From: JAZTZP01 sp045637525
GTDB lineage: Bacteria; Bacillota; Clostridia; UBA1381
Assembly: GCA_045637525.1 (NCBI GenBank)
Contig: JAZTZP010000028.1
Coordinates: 1 to 15,790, forward strand
DNA: 15,790 nucleotides
Direction: 5' to 3'
Positions 1 to 7,684 of the stretch are shown piece by piece (position 1 is the first letter of the stretch; each line of letters opens with the position of its first letter). The position numbers and the translations under genes were made by a program. The notes beneath the pieces are model-generated. The model did no database searches. It was not told the origin of the DNA and saw only the letters and a list, made by a program, of their open reading frames with translations.

Positions 1-17
1 GTCAGCCACAGGCTGAC
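1..17. repeat. GC-rich hairpin at left edge
   Basis: The first 17 bases form a perfect inverted repeat: 7-base arms GTCAGCC and GGCTGAC around ACA. It sits at the window edge, so it may be the tail of a longer element. It resembles the palindromic intergenic repeats common in Clostridia genomes, but that link is from memory and not tested. No coding sequence covers it. Confidence 0.6.
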
Positions 18-25
18 ATATCGCT

Positions 26-55
26 ATTATAGTTTATCGCAAGATAAACTATAAT
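26..55. repeat. 13-bp hairpin with GCAA loop, possible terminator or dispersed repeat
   Basis: Perfect inverted repeat: 13-base arms at 26-38 and 43-55 (left arm ATTATAGTTTATC) closed by GCAA, a GNRA tetraloop if transcribed. Only four T residues (55-58) follow and the stem is AT-rich, so it would be a weak terminator for a gene upstream of the window. The left arm recurs exactly at 15654-15666, which favours a dispersed repeat. The stretch 60-155 holds nothing I recognise. Confidence 0.7.
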
Positions 56-155
56 TTTACTCTCAAGGTTTGTTTTGAAGTTCCGGGGGGTGGTTTTTAA
101 ATCCGGTTTAAGGCAGGATATGATTTTAAATATTTTTTACAATTTTAAAAAAACA

Positions 156-184
156 TTGACAAACCTGTCCTGTTGGAGTATAAT
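156..184 (+). promoter_or_regulatory. Consensus sigma-A promoter of the left operon
   Basis: TTGACA at 156-161 and TATAAT at 179-184 are separated by exactly 17 bases, a perfect match to the primary sigma factor consensus. An A/T-rich tract at about 124-155 could act as an UP element. The predicted start near 191 leaves a leader of about 45 bases before the ATG at 238, with AAAGGA at 222-227 as ribosome binding site. I could not identify an operator. The genes to 12080 follow with short gaps and no obvious terminator, so this may be their main promoter. Confidence 0.85.
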
Positions 185-237
185 GATATTATCGGATAGT
201 ATACATTTTACCGAAACAGAGAAAGGAACATAAAAAT

Positions 238-2214
238 ATGAATTTCAGACAAGTACATCTCGATTTCCATACGAGCGAAAAAGTGCCGTTTGTGGGAAAG
301 AAGTTTGATAAAAAACAATTTCAGGCGGCTTTAAAAGCAGGCCATGTAAATTCTATAACAGTATTTTCAAAATGCCATCACGGCTGGGCATATCATCCGT
401 CCGATGCAAACGAAATGCATCCGACTCTTGACTACGACCTTTTAGCTGCTCAGATAGAGGCGGCTCATGAAATAGGTGTAAAAACGCCGGTGTATATTTC
501 TGCCGGTTTTGATGAAAAAATTGCCGTGCGCCGTCCCGATTGGCAGACGATGGATGAAAATCACAGTCAGCAGGTACAATCCGCACTCACAAACGCAGGA
601 TATCATCAGCTTTGCATGAACACGCCGTATCTTGACTATCTTCTTGCACAGATAAAAGAGGTGTGCGAAAGATATGATGCAGACGGAATATTCCTTGATA
701 TAGTAGGGGTAAGACGCTGTTTCTGTCCGACATGTCAGAGGACAATGTATGAAATGGGACTTGATCCTTCAAAGGAAGAAGATGTTGTACGTCATGGCGA
801 ATTGGTTTATAAAAATTACTACACCCGTGTTCGTGAAACGATAGACAGCGTAAAACCGGGACTGCCTGTTTTCCATAACGGCGGACATATACGTCATGGC
901 AGATATGACCTTGCGTTTGCAAATTCGCATCTTGAGCTTGAAAGCTTACCCACGGGCGGCTGGGGCTATGACCATTTCCCGATGTCGGCAAGATATGTGC
1001 AGGGACTTGGCATGGAATACCTCGGAATGACAGGAAAGTTTCATACTTCGTGGGGCGAGTTCGGAGGATTTAAACATAAAAACGCATTAAGATATGAGGC
1101 GGCGCTGAGCATTGCAAACGGAGCGAAATGCTCGATAGGCGACCAGCTTGCACCGTCCGGTGAATGCGATATGGTGACTTATGAGCTTATAGGTGAGGCA
1201 TATAAAGAGGTTGAAGAAAAAGAGCCGTGGCTTGATAAGGTAACATCTGTGGCAGACATTGCACTTATGTCAAATGAGGCCGTTAATAATCTTATGAACA
1301 TGGGCGACGATGCCTCAAGAGAGGGGAAAGCCGCTACGGGAGCTGTTCGTATGCTTTTAGAGGGGCATTACCTGTTTGATATAGTTGACACACAAAGCGA
1401 CCTTTCAAAATATAAGGTGCTTATACTTGCAGATAATATTGCGCCGATACCGGAGCTTACCGATAAAATAAGAGAGTTTGTAAGAGGCGGAGGAAAGCTT
1501 CTTGCGAGCGGTACTTCCATGTTGAATGAAGAAAAGTCGGATTTTGAGTTTGATTTCGGCGTGAAATACATAAGCGAAAGTGAGTTAAAACCCGATTATC
1601 TTCGTCCGTGTTTTGAGTATACGGATGTCGGCTCTACGGATTATGTTATATACAGCGGGTCTCAGAAGGTAGAGCTTACAACAGGCAAAGAGCTTGCGGT
1701 AAAGGTTGCTTCGTATTTTAACAGAACAAAGGAACACTTCTGTTCACACAGACATTCTCCGTCGAGCGGTGAATATGACGGTTGCGGAATGAGTGAAGGC
1801 AATGACGGAATATATATTGCATGGAACATATTTAACGAATATGCGGAGCTTGGTTGCCTGATTGCAAAACGTACTGTGTGCTATGCACTTGATTTGCTTC
1901 TTGGCGAAAACAAAACTCTTCGCACAACGCTTCCGGCTCAGGGTATTACAACACTTATGGAACAGAAAGAAGAGAACAGACTGGTAGCGCATCTTCTTTA
2001 TGCTGTGCCTACGCCGAGAGGAAATGGAATATACATAATAGAAGATATAGTCCCTGTTTTTGGCACTGAGGTGTCGATAAAGACGGACAAGCCTGTGAAA
2101 AAGGTATATCTTGCACCGGAGTGCAGGGAGCTTCAATTTAAACAGGAAAACGGCGTTGTAACATTTACTGTTGATAAATTTGAATGTCATACCATGGCAG
2201 TTTTGGAGTATTAA
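238..2214 (+). CDS. GHL6-type glycoside hydrolase-like protein with beta-galactosidase trimerisation-like domain
   Basis: The 658-residue protein has an N-terminal region (about 1-330) that reads as the TIM-barrel 'hypothetical glycosyl hydrolase 6' family. It includes DADGIFLDIVG (147-157), followed by a Cys cluster CFCPTC (161-166), HLELE (231-235) and SWGEFGGFKH (271-280). Residues about 335-560 resemble the glutamine-amidotransferase-like trimerisation domain of GH42-type beta-galactosidases (VLILADN, then FVRGGGKLLASG). A small beta domain probably ends the chain. D154 and E233/E235 are candidate acidic catalytic residues, an inference only. There is no signal peptide, so it is probably cytoplasmic; the substrate is unknown. 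ATG 238 is preceded by AAAGGA with 10-base spacing. It is the first gene after the promoter at 156-184, and pcrA begins 15 bases after its stop. No sugar transporter or regulator is nearby, which is unusual for a catabolic glycosidase. The family call is from recognition without a search. Confidence 0.75.
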   Translation: MNFRQVHLDFHTSEKVPFVGKKFDKKQFQAALKAGHVNSITVFSKCHHGWAYHPSDANEMHPTLDYDLLAAQIEAAHEIGVKTPVYISAGFDEKIAVRRPDWQTMDENHSQQVQSALTNAGYHQLCMNTPYLDYLLAQIKEVCERYDADGIFLDIVGVRRCFCPTCQRTMYEMGLDPSKEEDVVRHGELVYKNYYTRVRETIDSVKPGLPVFHNGGHIRHGRYDLAFANSHLELESLPTGGWGYDHFPMSARYVQGLGMEYLGMTGKFHTSWGEFGGFKHKNALRYEAALSIANGAKCSIGDQLAPSGECDMVTYELIGEAYKEVEEKEPWLDKVTSVADIALMSNEAVNNLMNMGDDASREGKAATGAVRMLLEGHYLFDIVDTQSDLSKYKVLILADNIAPIPELTDKIREFVRGGGKLLASGTSMLNEEKSDFEFDFGVKYISESELKPDYLRPCFEYTDVGSTDYVIYSGSQKVELTTGKELAVKVASYFNRTKEHFCSHRHSPSSGEYDGCGMSEGNDGIYIAWNIFNEYAELGCLIAKRTVCYALDLLLGENKTLRTTLPAQGITTLMEQKEENRLVAHLLYAVPTPRGNGIYIIEDIVPVFGTEVSIKTDKPVKKVYLAPECRELQFKQENGVVTFTVDKFECHTMAVLEY

Positions 2215-2229
2215 AGGAACTGAAAATAA

Positions 2230-4428
2230 ATGGAATATCTTAAAAATTTAAACGACCGGCAGCTTGAAGCAGTGCAGGCTACAAACGGCCCTGTGCTGAT
2301 TCTTGCCGGTGCCGGCAGCGGAAAAACTACCGTATTGGTAAATCGTATAGCATATATCTTAAACGAGCTTCATGAGAGCCCTTACAGAATACTTGCCATT
2401 ACCTTTACAAAAAAGGCGGCAAACGAAATGAAGGAGCGTATTAGCGCAAAGGTCGGCGAAACAGCCGAAGCGATGTGGATTGGAACATTTCACTCCATAT
2501 GCGTAAGAATACTTCGTACTTGTATAGACTCGATAGGCTATGAAAAAAACTTCATAATATATGATTCTGCTGACAGTACGGCTATAATGCGCGAGTGCAT
2601 GAAGGAATGTAATATTGACACTGAGAGGTGGTCTCCCAAGGACTTTTTAAATATTATCAGCCGGGCGAAGGATGAGCTTATCACGCCGGAAATATTTAAT
2701 GAAAGATGCCGGAATGATTTTCGTATGAGAATTGCAGGGCAGATATATGAGCTGTATCAGTCGAAGCTTAAGAAAAACAATGCACTTGATTTTGACGATA
2801 TTATAATAAATACGGTTAAGGTTTTAAGTGAAAACCCTGATATACGCTCTGATTATGCGCTCCGGTTCCGGTATATACTTGTAGACGAGTATCAGGATAC
2901 GAACAATGCGCAGTATATGCTGATTTCACTTCTTGCACGTGAGCACAGAAATTTATGCGTGGTTGGTGATGACGACCAGAGTATATATAAATTCAGAGGC
3001 GCAAACATAAACAATATTCTTGATTTTGAAAAAGAATTTACGGATGCAAAAACTATCCGGCTGGAGCAAAACTACCGTTCCACCCAGAATATACTGACTG
3101 CCGCAAATGCAATAATTGCAAACAATAAAGGCAGAAAAGGGAAAAACCTCTGGACTGACAAGGGTATGGGCGAGAAAATTGATGTACGTCGGTTTGATAC
3201 GGACCACGAAGAAGGCATATTTATAGCAAACACAATACAAAAGCTTTCGGAAGCGGGACGCAAATATTCAGACTGTGCGGTTTTATACAGAACAAACGCT
3301 CAGTCACGTATTATAGAAGAAAAACTCCTGCACTCGGGTATTCCGTATCGTGTGCTTGCCGGACTCAGGTTCTATGACCGCAAGGAAATAAAGGATATAA
3401 TGGCGTATCTGCGTACGATTTACAACCCGGCTGATGATGTGGCGGTAAAGCGTATTATAAACGTACCTAAACGCGGCATCGGTCAGACAAGCATAGATAA
3501 AATACAAAGTATAGCAGACGAAAACAATATAAGCTTTTTTGATGTTGTACAAAATGCAGACATCTATCCGGAGATTTCAAAAGCCTGTTTAAAGCTTAAA
3601 GGTTTTGCCGGATTTATAGAGAAGATGCGGAGTATAAACGATGAACAAGGTCTTGTAGAGCTTGTTAAATCGGTGGTTAATTCGTCCGGATATATGACAA
3701 TGCTCTCGGAAGAGGATGAGCGTGATAAGACGAATAAGAGAGCGAACGCAGAAGAGCTTATAAGCGTTGTAACGGAATTTTGTCAGCATGACGGCTTTGA
3801 CGGCACGCTTGATGAGTTTTTAGAGCATACTATGCTTATTTCGGATGTTGACAACTATGACGAAACAGCGGACTCCGTTGTGCTTATGACAATGCACAGT
3901 GCTAAAGGACTTGAATTTCCGGTTGTGTTTTTGCCGGGGCTTGAAGAAGGGCTTTTTCCGAGTATCAAATCAATGGATGATCCTGAAGATATTGAAGAAG
4001 AACGCCGGCTTTGCTATGTTGCGGTAACCCGTGCAAAGGAAAAGCTGTTTATAACAAGCGCTGAAAGACGTATGGTATTCGGAAAAACTACATATTCCGT
4101 AGAATCCATGTTTGTAAGCGAAATTCCGCCTGCGTGCATATCAAAGCCAACGCCTCCGAAATTTGTGCGGCAGGTGATGCGTGAGATGGACAGAAGCTCT
4201 GTTATCTCAACTTATATAAGGCAAAATATGAAGGCGAAAGAGAAAGAATCTTTACCGCCGTCGTCCGTATTTGAAAAAGGCGACCGTGTGAATCATCATA
4301 AATTCGGTGACGGCACTGTGTTGTCCTCGCAGAAATTCGGAAACGACCACAAGCTCGAAATATTATTCGACAGCGGTGAGAAAAAAATACTTATGGCGGT
4401 CTTTGCAAGACTGAAAAAGATAAATTAA
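2230..4428 (+). CDS. pcrA: ATP-dependent DNA helicase PcrA/UvrD (superfamily 1A)
   Basis: A 3'-5' DNA helicase that unwinds DNA in nucleotide excision repair and removes RecA filaments and transcription complexes at stalled forks. All SF1A motifs are visible: Walker A GAGSGKT (27-33), motif Ia TFTKKAANEM (58-67), Ib WIGTFHS (83-89), motif II VDEYQDTN (218-225), III GDDDQSIYKFRGA (246-258), IV LEQNYRS (278-284), V around TMHSAKGLEFPVVFLPG (554-570), and VI RRLCYVAVTRA (592-602). The C-terminal segment (about 681-730, FEKGDRVNHHKFGDGTVLS) matches the Tudor-like domain that binds RNA polymerase in Gram-positive PcrA. The length of 732 residues is normal. AAAGGA sits just upstream of ATG 2230. 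It lies directly before ruvA-ruvB. The choice between PcrA and a UvrD paralogue rests on the Tudor-like tail and the Gram-positive context. Confidence 0.96.
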   Translation: MEYLKNLNDRQLEAVQATNGPVLILAGAGSGKTTVLVNRIAYILNELHESPYRILAITFTKKAANEMKERISAKVGETAEAMWIGTFHSICVRILRTCIDSIGYEKNFIIYDSADSTAIMRECMKECNIDTERWSPKDFLNIISRAKDELITPEIFNERCRNDFRMRIAGQIYELYQSKLKKNNALDFDDIIINTVKVLSENPDIRSDYALRFRYILVDEYQDTNNAQYMLISLLAREHRNLCVVGDDDQSIYKFRGANINNILDFEKEFTDAKTIRLEQNYRSTQNILTAANAIIANNKGRKGKNLWTDKGMGEKIDVRRFDTDHEEGIFIANTIQKLSEAGRKYSDCAVLYRTNAQSRIIEEKLLHSGIPYRVLAGLRFYDRKEIKDIMAYLRTIYNPADDVAVKRIINVPKRGIGQTSIDKIQSIADENNISFFDVVQNADIYPEISKACLKLKGFAGFIEKMRSINDEQGLVELVKSVVNSSGYMTMLSEEDERDKTNKRANAEELISVVTEFCQHDGFDGTLDEFLEHTMLISDVDNYDETADSVVLMTMHSAKGLEFPVVFLPGLEEGLFPSIKSMDDPEDIEEERRLCYVAVTRAKEKLFITSAERRMVFGKTTYSVESMFVSEIPPACISKPTPPKFVRQVMREMDRSSVISTYIRQNMKAKEKESLPPSSVFEKGDRVNHHKFGDGTVLSSQKFGNDHKLEILFDSGEKKILMAVFARLKKIN

Positions 4429-4447
4429 GTTGAAAGAATGTGATTAT

Positions 4448-5032
4448 TTGTATTTTTATATAAAGGGAAAAATAACTCATAAGAGTGACGGGTTTGTAGT
4501 TGTCGAAACAGGCGGTGTCGGCTATAAAATAGCAGTATCGGACACAACGTATAATCTTTTAAAAAACGATGCCGAGACAACTGTTTATACGTATTTGTAT
4601 CTTCGTGAGGATATAATGGATTTATACGGATTCTCCACTCTTGAGGAGAAGAATATGTTTATCCATTTAATAGGCGTTTCAGGCGTTGGCCCCAAAGCCG
4701 CACTCTCAATACTCTCACTCGGAGCTCCGGCAAAGATTGCTGCTGCTGTTATAACAAACGATGCAAAGACTATTCAGAAGGCTCAGGGGATAGGTGCGAA
4801 AATCGCAAATCGTATAGTTTTAGAGCTTCGTGATAAGCTAAAGACAGAAGACCTTGACATACCTGAAGACATATGTCCAGAGCCTGTTGATAAGGACAGG
4901 CTTAATGAGGCTGTAAATGCACTTATTGTTCTCGGCTACACCGAGAAAGAGGCCGTATCGGCACTTGCAAAGGCAGACCTTTCGCTCGGTACGGAGGAGC
5001 TTATAAAATTTGCTTTGAAAAATCTGTTTTAA
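4448..5032 (+). CDS. ruvA: Holliday junction branch migration protein RuvA
   Basis: RuvA binds four-way DNA junctions and loads the RuvB motor. From TTG 4448 the protein has 194 residues: an OB-fold domain (1-62, opening YFYIKGKI), helix-hairpin-helix motifs VSGVGPKAALSIL (77-89) and AQGIGAKIANRIVLEL (112-127), an acidic linker (about 134-150), and the C-terminal RuvB-binding domain (150-194). I chose TTG 4448 because RuvA proteins normally begin with this M-x-x-Y-I-x-G-K pattern. An in-frame TTG at 4430 would add six residues (200 aa) and remains possible. Neither has a good Shine-Dalgarno; only GAAAG at 4432-4436 is near. With the pcrA stop 19 bases upstream, translation may depend on coupling. 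The stop overlaps the ruvB ribosome binding site. Confidence 0.95.
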   Translation: MYFYIKGKITHKSDGFVVVETGGVGYKIAVSDTTYNLLKNDAETTVYTYLYLREDIMDLYGFSTLEEKNMFIHLIGVSGVGPKAALSILSLGAPAKIAAAVITNDAKTIQKAQGIGAKIANRIVLELRDKLKTEDLDIPEDICPEPVDKDRLNEAVNALIVLGYTEKEAVSALAKADLSLGTEELIKFALKNLF

Positions 5033-5041
5033 AGGAGTAGT

Positions 5042-6052
5042 ATGATGTTTGATGAAGAAGAACGCTTTGTCACTACCTCGTTTATAGATGAGGACAATGA
5101 TATAGAAACAGGACTTCGTCCTAAACATTTGAATGAATATATCGGTCAGGACAAGGCAAAGGAAAACCTTTCTGTGTATATTGCCGCAGCGCTCGAGCGA
5201 CGTGAATCATTAGACCATGTACTGCTTCACGGACCGCCGGGACTCGGAAAAACTACACTTGCCGGCATTATAGCAAATGAGATGGGCGTGAATATTCGTA
5301 TAACAAGCGGCCCGGCAATAGAAAAAGCCGGAGATTTAGCCGCGATACTTACAAATTTATCGGAGCATGATATTCTGTTCATAGATGAAATTCATCGCAT
5401 GAGCCGTACGGTTGAGGAAATACTGTATCCGGCAATGGAGGATTATGCTCTTGACATTATAATAGGAAAAGGCCCGTCGGCACGTTCGATACGCCTTGAC
5501 TTACCGAAGTTTACGCTGATAGGCGCAACAACAAGAATAGGACTTCTTACTGCGCCGCTTCGTGACAGATTCGGTGTAATAAGCCGTTTGGAGCTTTATT
5601 CGGAAAAAGATCTGAAAACAATAGTAACACGGTCGGCGAAAATTCTCGGGGTTGATATTTCCGACGACGGGGCGGCGGAGATTGCTTCACGTTCGAGAGG
5701 AACTCCGCGTATAGCAAACCGGTTTTTAAAAAGGGTGCGTGATTTTGCTCAGGTTAAATATGACGGCACTATCACGAGAGAGGTGGCGGGAGACGCACTT
5801 TCCCGCATGGAGGTAGATGATAAAGGGCTTGACATGACTGACAGCAGGCTTATACGTGCAATGATTACTCATTTCGGAGGCGGTCCGGTAGGGCTTGAAA
5901 CAATAGCCGCTACTATCGGAGAAGAACCTAACACCATTGAAGACGTTTATGAACCGTACCTTCTTCAGCTTGGTTTTATAAACCGCACTCCGCGAGGCAG
6001 AATTGCAACTAAGGAAGCCTATGAACATTTTGGAATACCGTTTGAAAATTAA
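5042..6052 (+). CDS. ruvB: Holliday junction branch migration ATPase RuvB
   Basis: RuvB is the AAA+ hexameric motor that, with RuvA, drives branch migration of Holliday junctions and reversed forks. The 336-residue protein has the normal length. Walker A GPPGLGKTT is at 64-72, Walker B LFIDEIH at 112-118, sensor 1 GATTR at 161-165, and the RDRFG segment with the arginine finger at 174-178. The sensor 2 region TPRIANR is at 221-227, and a winged-helix DNA-binding domain runs from about 262 to 336. AAGGAG (5032-5037) overlaps the ruvA stop. ATG 5042 is 4 bases from it and the adjacent in-frame ATG 5045 is 7 bases away, so the true start could be the second Met. No resolvase gene (ruvC or recU) lies in the window. 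Confidence 0.97.
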   Translation: MMFDEEERFVTTSFIDEDNDIETGLRPKHLNEYIGQDKAKENLSVYIAAALERRESLDHVLLHGPPGLGKTTLAGIIANEMGVNIRITSGPAIEKAGDLAAILTNLSEHDILFIDEIHRMSRTVEEILYPAMEDYALDIIIGKGPSARSIRLDLPKFTLIGATTRIGLLTAPLRDRFGVISRLELYSEKDLKTIVTRSAKILGVDISDDGAAEIASRSRGTPRIANRFLKRVRDFAQVKYDGTITREVAGDALSRMEVDDKGLDMTDSRLIRAMITHFGGGPVGLETIAATIGEEPNTIEDVYEPYLLQLGFINRTPRGRIATKEAYEHFGIPFEN

Positions 6053-6080
6053 GCGTATTTCTTAAGAAGGGGTGTTAACC

Positions 6081-7655
6081 ATGAAAAAAGCCATTACAGC
6101 GATGATTATCTTTATATCTGTGTTCTTGTCCCTTGGCGCAAATGCCGCGGGGATGAAAATTCAGTATGATAACAAGACAGTTGAATATACCGGCGAGCCG
6201 ATGACTGTAACGGTAAATGGTGAGTCTATCAGTATGCCGCTTATGCCGATAATCTTTAATGACCGTGCTTTGGTGCCGGTGCGTGAGGTTTTTGAGGCGA
6301 TGGACGCTGTTGTTTTATATGACGGCAATAAAAAACAGATAGATATATCACATGGCGATACAAAGATTTCAATTACCATAAACAGTAAAACTGCATATGT
6401 AAACAACAAATCCACCACAATCCCCGATAATCTTACGCCTAAGCTTATAAATAAAGTAGGCGAATCGGCAAAAACCATGGTTCCCGTACGCTTTCTTTCC
6501 GAAACGCTCGGAATGAATGTTTTATATGACAACGAAACAAGAAACATAGCTATAAGCACTCCGGAGGAGGCGAAGATAATTTCTGCAATGTATTCTTCTA
6601 TTTCTGAAAATCAGTATTATATCAAGCTGACTGCAAACTGTCAGCTGAAAAATATTGAGCATCAGATAATGAAGAATCCGCTTCGGCTTGTTATTGACAT
6701 ACATGGGGTAGCAAATAATCTCGAATCAAGCAGTATTGCGGACAGTGACAAAATATCCGAAATACGATTCGGATATGAAAGCAACCGTTCAAGAATGGTT
6801 ATAGACCTTACGAGCATTTATTCTTATAAAATAATAACAACACAGGATAACAGTATGCTTGTAAGCATACTGACAGCAAAAACAGATAAGGAAATTGATA
6901 TTTCCTCAAAGAATGTTCTTGATACGTATTTTGAAAAGCCAAACATTTTGACCGCCGGAACGAGTAGCGGTACCAATACCAATACCAATACCAATACCAA
7001 TACAAACACAGGTACCACCGATAAGGATACCGCAGCAAATGCCGGTTCGGACGCTGTTAACACACAGAAAATTGTTGTTATAGATGCCGGGCACGGGCTT
7101 CAGGACGGCGGTGCAAACGGAAAAATAAATCCGGACACGGAAGAAGAACAGATAATATATGAAAAAAATCTCACACTCAGCGTTTCAAAGAAAATAAAGC
7201 AAAATCTTGAAAAAGCCGGCATTTCGGTGGTAATGACAAGGGAAGGCGACACATATCCTACACTGGATGAGCGTGCTGACCTTGCAAACTCACTGAATGC
7301 CGCAATGTTTGTGAGCATACATATAAATTCAAGTGAAAAGCCCGAACCGAGCGGTACGGAGACTTTTTACTGTACAACAAATGATGATGAGGATTATGTA
7401 TTAAAAAGCAGTCAGCTTGCAAAGGATATACAGACAAATCTCATTGCGAACCTCGGTACAAAGGACAGAGGTGTTAAAACGGCTAATTTTGTTGTAATAA
7501 AACAAACCGTAATGCCATCTGTGCTGGTAGAGCTGGGATTTATCTCAAACGAAGAGGAGCTTAAGCTTATGTGTACCGATGATTTTCAGACAAAAGCCGC
7601 AAAGGCTGTATCAGATGCAATTATAAAGAATATCGGTACGGTTGTATTACCGTGA
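6081..7655 (+). CDS. Secreted N-acetylmuramoyl-L-alanine amidase (Amidase_3) with copper-amine-oxidase-like and AMIN-like domains
   Basis: A zinc amidase that cuts the bond between N-acetylmuramic acid and L-alanine in peptidoglycan. It has 524 residues: a signal peptide (1-23, lysines then a hydrophobic core ending ANAAG), a copper-amine-oxidase N-terminal-like region (about 27-160, with paired ALVPVRE and TMVPVRF motifs), an AMIN-like wall-targeting domain (about 165-265), a low-complexity Thr-Asn linker (298-310), and an Amidase_3 domain (330-515). Predicted zinc ligands are H338 (DAGHG), E361 (YEKN) and H414 (SIHINS), with catalytic E484 (VELGF). ATG 6081 is chosen because AGAAGGGG (6065-6072) is 8 bases upstream and the signal peptide starts MKKA; an in-frame GTG at 6072 would overlap that site. 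The gene follows ruvB by 28 bases and precedes a second wall hydrolase, suggesting cell separation or wall turnover. Confidence 0.93.
   Translation: MKKAITAMIIFISVFLSLGANAAGMKIQYDNKTVEYTGEPMTVTVNGESISMPLMPIIFNDRALVPVREVFEAMDAVVLYDGNKKQIDISHGDTKISITINSKTAYVNNKSTTIPDNLTPKLINKVGESAKTMVPVRFLSETLGMNVLYDNETRNIAISTPEEAKIISAMYSSISENQYYIKLTANCQLKNIEHQIMKNPLRLVIDIHGVANNLESSSIADSDKISEIRFGYESNRSRMVIDLTSIYSYKIITTQDNSMLVSILTAKTDKEIDISSKNVLDTYFEKPNILTAGTSSGTNTNTNTNTNTNTGTTDKDTAANAGSDAVNTQKIVVIDAGHGLQDGGANGKINPDTEEEQIIYEKNLTLSVSKKIKQNLEKAGISVVMTREGDTYPTLDERADLANSLNAAMFVSIHINSSEKPEPSGTETFYCTTNDDEDYVLKSSQLAKDIQTNLIANLGTKDRGVKTANFVVIKQTVMPSVLVELGFISNEEELKLMCTDDFQTKAAKAVSDAIIKNIGTVVLP
6851..6872. repeat. Perfect 10-bp inverted repeat inside the amidase gene
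   Basis: CAGTATGCTT (6851-6860) and AAGCATACTG (6863-6872) are perfect reverse complements separated by GT. The repeat lies within codons for the end of the AMIN-like domain (about residues 257-264). It has no T-tract, so it is not an intrinsic terminator. Function unknown; it may be chance. Confidence 0.75.
6972..7001 (+). repeat. In-frame tandem hexamer (ACCAAT)x5 coding a Thr-Asn linker
   Basis: Five exact copies of ACCAAT run from 6972 to 7001, followed by a diverged copy (ACAAAC, 7002-7007). The array is flanked by GGTACC at 6969-6974 and 7011-7016. It encodes the Thr-Asn linker between the AMIN-like and amidase domains. As the unit is 6 bases, copy-number change would lengthen or shorten the linker by two residues without a frameshift. 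Confidence 0.95.
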
Positions 7656-7684
7656 TGAAAATATAAAAATGAAAGGATTTTAAC

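Noticed and set aside
26..58. Strong terminator for a gene left of the window
   Set aside because: The stem is AT-rich with only four T residues, and the arm recurs at 15654, so it is better treated as a repeat with at most weak terminator activity.
587..991. Long - strand open frame opposite the GHL6 gene
   Set aside because: It lies wholly inside a well-supported + strand gene and has no recognisable domain or ribosome binding site. Other - strand frames opposite genes were rejected for the same reason.
4430..4447. Upstream TTG start for ruvA
   Set aside because: It would add six residues before the conserved RuvA N-terminus and has no Shine-Dalgarno. It was not chosen but cannot be fully excluded.
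6072..6080. GTG start for the amidase
   Set aside because: It overlaps the AGAAGGGG ribosome binding site, while ATG 6081 gives correct spacing and a typical MKK signal peptide.
6972..7007. CRISPR-like or regulatory tandem repeat
   Set aside because: The unit is only 6 bases, has no spacers, and is in frame within the amidase gene. It is a coding microsatellite.
6808..7094. Open frames with Tyr-Trp or Val-Leu repeats on the - strand
   Set aside because: They are shadows of the ACCAAT repeat within the amidase gene, with no ribosome binding site or domain.
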